NCBI GenBank assembly: GCA_903919215.1
Contig: CAIXHI010000502.1
Coordinates: forward strand, 1 to 9,392
Reading direction: 5' to 3'
From: an uncultured Acidimicrobiaceae bacterium
GTDB taxonomy: Bacteria > Actinomycetota > Acidimicrobiia > Acidimicrobiales > Ilumatobacteraceae
DNA length: 9,392 nucleotides
Positions 7,004-9,392 of this stretch are shown here, in pieces. A program made the translations under genes and the position numbers. Below the pieces are notes generated by a model. It was given only the letters and a program-made list of their open reading frames with translations, did no database searches and was not told where the DNA came from. How positions within the stretch are numbered: position 1 is the first letter of the stretch; the number at the start of each line of letters is the position of its first letter.

Positions 7004-7035
7004 AAGGGCGGCGGGTCATGTGACCCGCCGCCCTT
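7004..7035. terminator. Intrinsic terminator-like hairpin between converging genes
   Basis: AAGGGCGGCGGGTCA at 7004-7018 is perfectly complementary to TGACCCGCCGCCCTT at 7021-7035 across a two-base centre, giving a stem of up to 15 bp (about 13 bp with a four-base loop). It starts 22 bases after the small-gene stop and ends 31 bases before the stop of the minus-strand sulfur operon. The T-run is short (CCCTTT), which is common in GC-rich actinobacteria. The symmetry and position suggest it ends transcription from both sides. Confidence 0.82.
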
Positions 7036-7065
7036 TGCCGTCCCGCCTGAGCACGGAGGTACGCG

Positions 7066-7554
7066 TCAGGTGAAGATGATCTGCCCGCCTGCGGCGAGAT
7101 CGTAGAAGTCGCCGACGGTGATGATGTCCTGCACCTGCGGCACGAAGTCGGCCTTCGTGAGCTTGAACATGTCGACACTGGCTTTGCAGGCGTACATGCC
7201 GCAGCCGGTGTCGCCGATCATCTCGATGAACTCGCCGATCGGCGGGATGTCGAGCTTGTCCATCGTCTTGTTCATCATGTGCGTGGCCAGGGCGCTCATC
7301 CCCGGAAGGCTGCCGATGAGCGTCGGGATGTGCATCGCCGGGTTGCCGACGGTGGCGACCTTGATGTGATCGATCCGCTTGGCGTGGATCGCGTCGAGGC
7401 CGAAGAACGTGAAGAACAGGTTCGCTTCCATCCCCTCGGCGCGGGCGCCGTTGGCCATGATCAGACCCGGGTAGATGCCCTCCAGTGAGCCCTTGCTGAT
7501 GATGATGCTGACCTTGGTGATCTTCTCTGGGCTGATCTTGCCGGTGTCGTCCAT
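7066..7554 (-). CDS. dsrE2: DsrE2-like sulfur-transfer protein (DsrE/DsrF/DrsH-like family)
   Basis: This 162-residue protein is last in the sulfur operon. Members of this family bind persulfide on cysteine and pass sulfur among TusA, rhodaneses and related carriers. The fold begins with VSIIISKGSLEGIYPGLIMA (15-34), then MEANLFFTFFGLDAI (42-56) and a hydrophobic region around PTLIGSLPGMSALATHMM (77-94). The likely reactive cysteines are Cys118 and Cys123 in GDTGCGMYACKASVDMF. The closing strand is VGDFYDLAAGGQIIFT. The hydrophobic middle stretch is too broken to be a sure membrane anchor. ATG 7552-7554 lies one base after the carrier-gene stop (TGAAATG), so translation is probably coupled; AAGGGA about ten bases upstream is a weak RBS. 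Family is confident; the exact partner and direction of sulfur flow are inference. Confidence 0.88.
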   Translation of the reverse strand: MDDTGKISPEKITKVSIIISKGSLEGIYPGLIMANGARAEGMEANLFFTFFGLDAIHAKRIDHIKVATVGNPAMHIPTLIGSLPGMSALATHMMNKTMDKLDIPPIGEFIEMIGDTGCGMYACKASVDMFKLTKADFVPQVQDIITVGDFYDLAAGGQIIFT

Positions 7555-7555
7555 T

Positions 7556-7873
7556 TCAGATACATCCCTTCGGCTTCGGAATCCCGGCGATCCGGGCGGC
7601 CATCTTGGCGGGGCCCTTCGGGAACAACAGGTACAGGTCTTTCACGCTCACTCCGGACGTCTTGCCGAGCAGCCGCACCGTCGGGCCGGTGCCCTTCTCG
7701 AAGAACTCCTTGCGCATGAACTTCAACACCGTCCAGTGCTGGTCGGTCAGCGTGTCGATGCCGTCGGCTGTGGCCATCTCAACGGCCATCGCCTCGGTCC
7801 ACTGGTTCGGGTCCTCGAAGAACCCTTCGTCGTTCAGGCGTACTTCCACGCCCGCCATCGTTGCTGTGCTCAT
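7556..7873 (-). CDS. tusE: TusE/DsrC/DsvC-family sulfur carrier with a single C-terminal cysteine
   Basis: This 105-residue carrier is encoded between the flavoprotein and the DsrE2-like protein. The start at 7871-7873 has a near-perfect GGAGGAGA (7881-7888) seven bases upstream and overlaps the flavoprotein stop by four bases (ATGA). Longer starts, up to 7993, lie inside the flavoprotein gene and are rejected. Family marks are LNDEGFFEDPNQWTEAMA (13-30), the region LTDQHWTVLKFMRKEFFEKG (42-61), LYLLFPKGPAKMAARIAG (80-97) and the C-terminal arm IPKPKGCI. The penultimate Cys104 is the conserved CysB. The second arm cysteine of true DsrC (CysA, 11 residues before CysB) is Ala93 here. A single-cysteine arm is typical of TusE-like carriers rather than of DsrC, the partner of dissimilatory sulfite reductase. 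The function is therefore probably persulfide relay, not trisulfide formation. Confidence 0.9.
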   Translation of the reverse strand: MSTATMAGVEVRLNDEGFFEDPNQWTEAMAVEMATADGIDTLTDQHWTVLKFMRKEFFEKGTGPTVRLLGKTSGVSVKDLYLLFPKGPAKMAARIAGIPKPKGCI

Positions 7874-9153
7874 ACTGCTGTCTCCTCCAACTCGGGTGTG
7901 TGCGGGGCCGGGCGTTCCTTGCCCCGTGTGGGCATGTCCGCTCCGATGCCCGGGATGTCGCGGCCCTGCAGCAGCGCGTGCCAGTAGACCCATTGGAACA
8001 TCAGCTTGCCGAGGTGGTTCATGCGGCTCTCCTTCAACAGCGGCATGCCGATCGCCGTGGGGAAGTGGCCGGGCAGTGGTTCGGTGTCGTAGTTGAAGTC
8101 GATGAGCAGGGCCTTGCCGAAGCCGGTCTCGATGAAGCAGTTGGCGTGGCCGTCGAAGGTGGAGTTGAGCGTCTCGCCGGCGAGGAAGCGCAGGATGTTG
8201 TCGACCAGCACCTCGCCCTCGAAGTGGGTCACCGAACCGGCCTTCGACGCCGGCACGTTCGTGGCGTCGCCCAGGGCAAACACGTTCGGCTTGGCGATGG
8301 TCTGCAGCGTGCGCTTGTCGGTGGGTACGAAGTTCAGATCGTCGCCGAGTCCCTCGCTGCGCCCCACATAGGCGGCTCCGCTGTGCAATGGGATCACGAC
8401 GGCCAGGTCGAATGGCACCTCGCGGCCGTCGTAGCCGACGAGTTTGCCGGCTTCGCCATCGACCTCACCGGTGTTGAACTCGGTGATCAGGTGCACACCC
8501 TTGTCCGCCAACAACGAGGTCAGGGCGGCGGATGCGACAGGTTTGGTGAATGCTCCGTCGAGTGGGGTGGCGTAGGTAATGGTCACCTTGTCGCGGATTC
8601 CGCGCTCGGTGAAGTACCAGTCGGCCAGGAAGCAGAACTCGAGCGGGGCGACCGGGCATTTGATCGGCATGTCGACCACGTTGACGACGAGCTTTCCGCC
8701 CTCGAACTCGGCGAGTGCCGTCTCGAGACCGGTGGCGCCAGCAAGGTCGTAGAACGTGAACACCTTCTCGTTCCAGCCAGGGCCGGTGAGTCCCTCGGTT
8801 TCGTCGAGCGCCAGCGTTGCTCCGGTAGCGATCACCAGCGCGTCGTAGGCCAGTTCCCGTCCACCTTCGAGCACCACGGTGTCGCGCTCGAGATCGACGC
8901 GGTCGATGCCCTGTTGCACGAACGTGATGTCCTTGTGGAGCTGCGCCTGGCGCGGCCGCACGATCTCGGAGTGTTGTGCCAGACCGAAGGGGACGAACAG
9001 CAGTCCCGGTTGGTAGACGTGGTGGTCATCCTGATCGACGACGGTGATCTCCACCGCGTCGCCGATGGGGTGGTGCTTGAGGTGTCGATGCAGCCGGTTG
9101 GCGGTGAGAGTGCCGCCGGTGCCGCCGCCGAGAATCACGATGCGCTTGCTCAT
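7870..9153 (-). CDS. sqr: Sulfide:quinone oxidoreductase-like FAD flavoprotein
   Basis: This 427-residue protein, first gene of the sulfur operon, would oxidise sulfide to sulfane sulfur and pass electrons to the quinone pool at the inner face of the membrane. The FAD-binding GGGTGG (9-14) opens the Rossmann fold. Asp40 ends the second strand, followed by HHVYQPGLLFVPFG (44-57), and ALVIATGA (105-112) and VFALGDATNVPASKAG (291-306) are the second FAD/NAD-type motifs. Cys166 (PIKCPVAPLE) and Cys339 (GHANCFIETGFG) fit the two central redox cysteines of the family. The earlier third cysteine of many SQRs is not seen in the 115-150 region; Cys174 is nearby but not in that place. A C-terminal amphipathic stretch (about 376-396, aromatic-rich) suits membrane attachment. 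AGAAAGG six bases before ATG 9151-9153 supports the start. NADH dehydrogenase-2 or flavocytochrome c-like relatives are alternatives, but the cysteines and neighbours favour SQR. Confidence 0.88.
   Translation of the reverse strand: MSKRIVILGGGTGGTLTANRLHRHLKHHPIGDAVEITVVDQDDHHVYQPGLLFVPFGLAQHSEIVRPRQAQLHKDITFVQQGIDRVDLERDTVVLEGGRELAYDALVIATGATLALDETEGLTGPGWNEKVFTFYDLAGATGLETALAEFEGGKLVVNVVDMPIKCPVAPLEFCFLADWYFTERGIRDKVTITYATPLDGAFTKPVASAALTSLLADKGVHLITEFNTGEVDGEAGKLVGYDGREVPFDLAVVIPLHSGAAYVGRSEGLGDDLNFVPTDKRTLQTIAKPNVFALGDATNVPASKAGSVTHFEGEVLVDNILRFLAGETLNSTFDGHANCFIETGFGKALLIDFNYDTEPLPGHFPTAIGMPLLKESRMNHLGKLMFQWVYWHALLQGRDIPGIGADMPTRGKERPAPHTPELEETAV
7881..7888 (-). promoter_or_regulatory. 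Strong Shine-Dalgarno of the tusE-like gene
   Basis: Read on the minus strand this is GGAGGAGA, seven bases before the ATG at 7871-7873 and inside the last codons of the flavoprotein gene. It fixes the carrier start and suggests this small protein is made at a higher level than its neighbours. Confidence 0.8.
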
Positions 9154-9159
9154 GGCGGG

Positions 9160-9166
9160 CCTTTCT
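9160..9166 (-). promoter_or_regulatory. Ribosome binding site of the sqr-like gene
   Basis: AGAAAGG on the minus strand lies six bases before ATG 9151-9153. It supports this start, which also places the GGGTGG dinucleotide-binding motif at the expected distance from the N-terminus. Confidence 0.65.
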
Positions 9167-9192
9167 TTCGGCCTTCATGCTGTGCCTCGTGA

Positions 9193-9206
9193 TACCCCCT
9201 GGGGTA
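9193..9206. promoter_or_regulatory. CsoR/CstR-like operator palindrome upstream of the sulfur operon
   Basis: TACCCC-CT-GGGGTA is a near-perfect inverted repeat of six bases on each side of a two-base centre. It lies 40 bases before the sqr-like start, inside the 85-base leader between the upstream membrane-protein gene and the operon. Pseudo-palindromes with C-tract/G-tract halves flanked by TA are characteristic operators of the CsoR family (CsoR for copper, CstR for persulfide, RcnR/FrmR for others). The operon context makes a persulfide-sensing CstR-type repressor the most natural candidate. No such repressor is encoded in the window, so the regulator is inference. Promoter hexamers around it are not clear, though TATC at its minus-strand right edge could belong to a -10 element. 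Confidence 0.6.
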
Positions 9207-9238
9207 GGGACCAACGACCCGTCAGCGAGTGATGCGCG

Positions 9239-9392
9239 TCACTCCGGTCGGCTGGCGCGGCGTTCGCGCACCCATTCGGCGATCAGTCGCCAGCCGAGCA
9301 GCGCCAACAGCAGGAACACCGAGCCGACGATGACGAACGCAAGGGCGGTGCTGCGTTGCCACGCGAAGCGCCGCAGCAGTAGACCGACGGAA
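9239..9392 (-). CDS. C-terminal end of a membrane protein (5' part beyond window)
   Basis: Reading leftward from base 9391, a frame of 50 residues runs to the TGA at 9239-9241. It starts inside a protein (SVGLLLRRFAWQRST) and contains one clear membrane segment, LAFVIVGSVFLLLALLGWRLI. It ends in a basic cytoplasmic tail, WVRERRASRPE. The hydrophobic stretch bounded by arginines makes it a believable coding end, although it is too short for a family call. It is on the same strand as the sulfur operon and 85 bases upstream of it. The operator-like palindrome between them suggests the sulfur operon has its own promoter. Confidence 0.6.
   Translation of the reverse strand, partial: SVGLLLRRFAWQRSTALAFVIVGSVFLLLALLGWRLIAEWVRERRASRPE

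Noticed and set aside
7874..7993. N-terminal extension of the TusE-like protein from 7993
   Set aside because: It lies inside the flavoprotein gene. The start at 7873 has a strong GGAGGAGA and gives the family's usual length.
7861..9192. 443-codon open frame on the plus strand opposite the SQR-like gene
   Set aside because: The opposite strand has full flavoprotein motifs. This frame has no recognisable domain and is explained by codon bias on the other strand.

Overview
The window is GC-rich, tightly packed bacterial DNA. Several genes look actinobacterial: an OmpR/PhoP-type regulator with its HAMP histidine kinase, an actinobacterial-style IlvD, and a GatB C-terminus. An Acidimicrobiia-like (Ilumatobacter-type) host is my best guess, but that is inference from protein flavour and base composition only. 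No RNA gene, CRISPR array, insertion sequence, phage gene or integrase is visible, and there is no gene-free stretch longer than about 100 bases.

Layout, left to right. (1) 1-663, plus strand: the last 220 codons of gatB. (2) 644-3609, minus strand: a three-gene operon transcribed right to left. It holds a family 2 glycosyltransferase, then six bases later a PhoP-like response regulator, then its kinase, which overlaps the regulator by four bases (ATGA). The kinase end overlaps the end of gatB by 20 bases. (3) 3667-6982, plus strand: a 12-TM major facilitator transporter whose frame runs without a stop into a complete dihydroxy-acid dehydratase (IlvD, valine/isoleucine synthesis), followed by a small basic protein of unknown function. 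(4) 7004-7035: a strong hairpin between converging genes. (5) 7066-9153, minus strand: a compact sulfur operon made of a sulfide:quinone oxidoreductase-like flavoprotein, a TusE/DsrC-like sulfur carrier and a DsrE2-like protein, separated by -4 and +1 bases. (6) 9154-9238: the leader of that operon, with a C-tract/G-tract palindrome that resembles the operators of CsoR/CstR-family repressors. (7) 9239-9392, minus strand: the end of a small membrane protein.

How the parts work together. The sulfur operon reads as a sulfide or persulfide handling module. The flavoprotein would oxidise sulfide with electrons going to quinone. The single-cysteine carrier and the two-cysteine DsrE2-like protein would then relay the sulfane sulfur. 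The palindrome suggests control by a copper- or persulfide-sensing CsoR/CstR repressor that is not encoded here. The two-component operon probably senses an envelope signal, and its lead glycosyltransferase points to cell-surface or lipid-linked glycan work. The MFS-IlvD open frame is the oddest structural feature. It is either a true transporter-enzyme fusion, an internal-start arrangement in which ilvD begins inside the transporter frame, or the result of a small indel in a narrow, identifiable interval.
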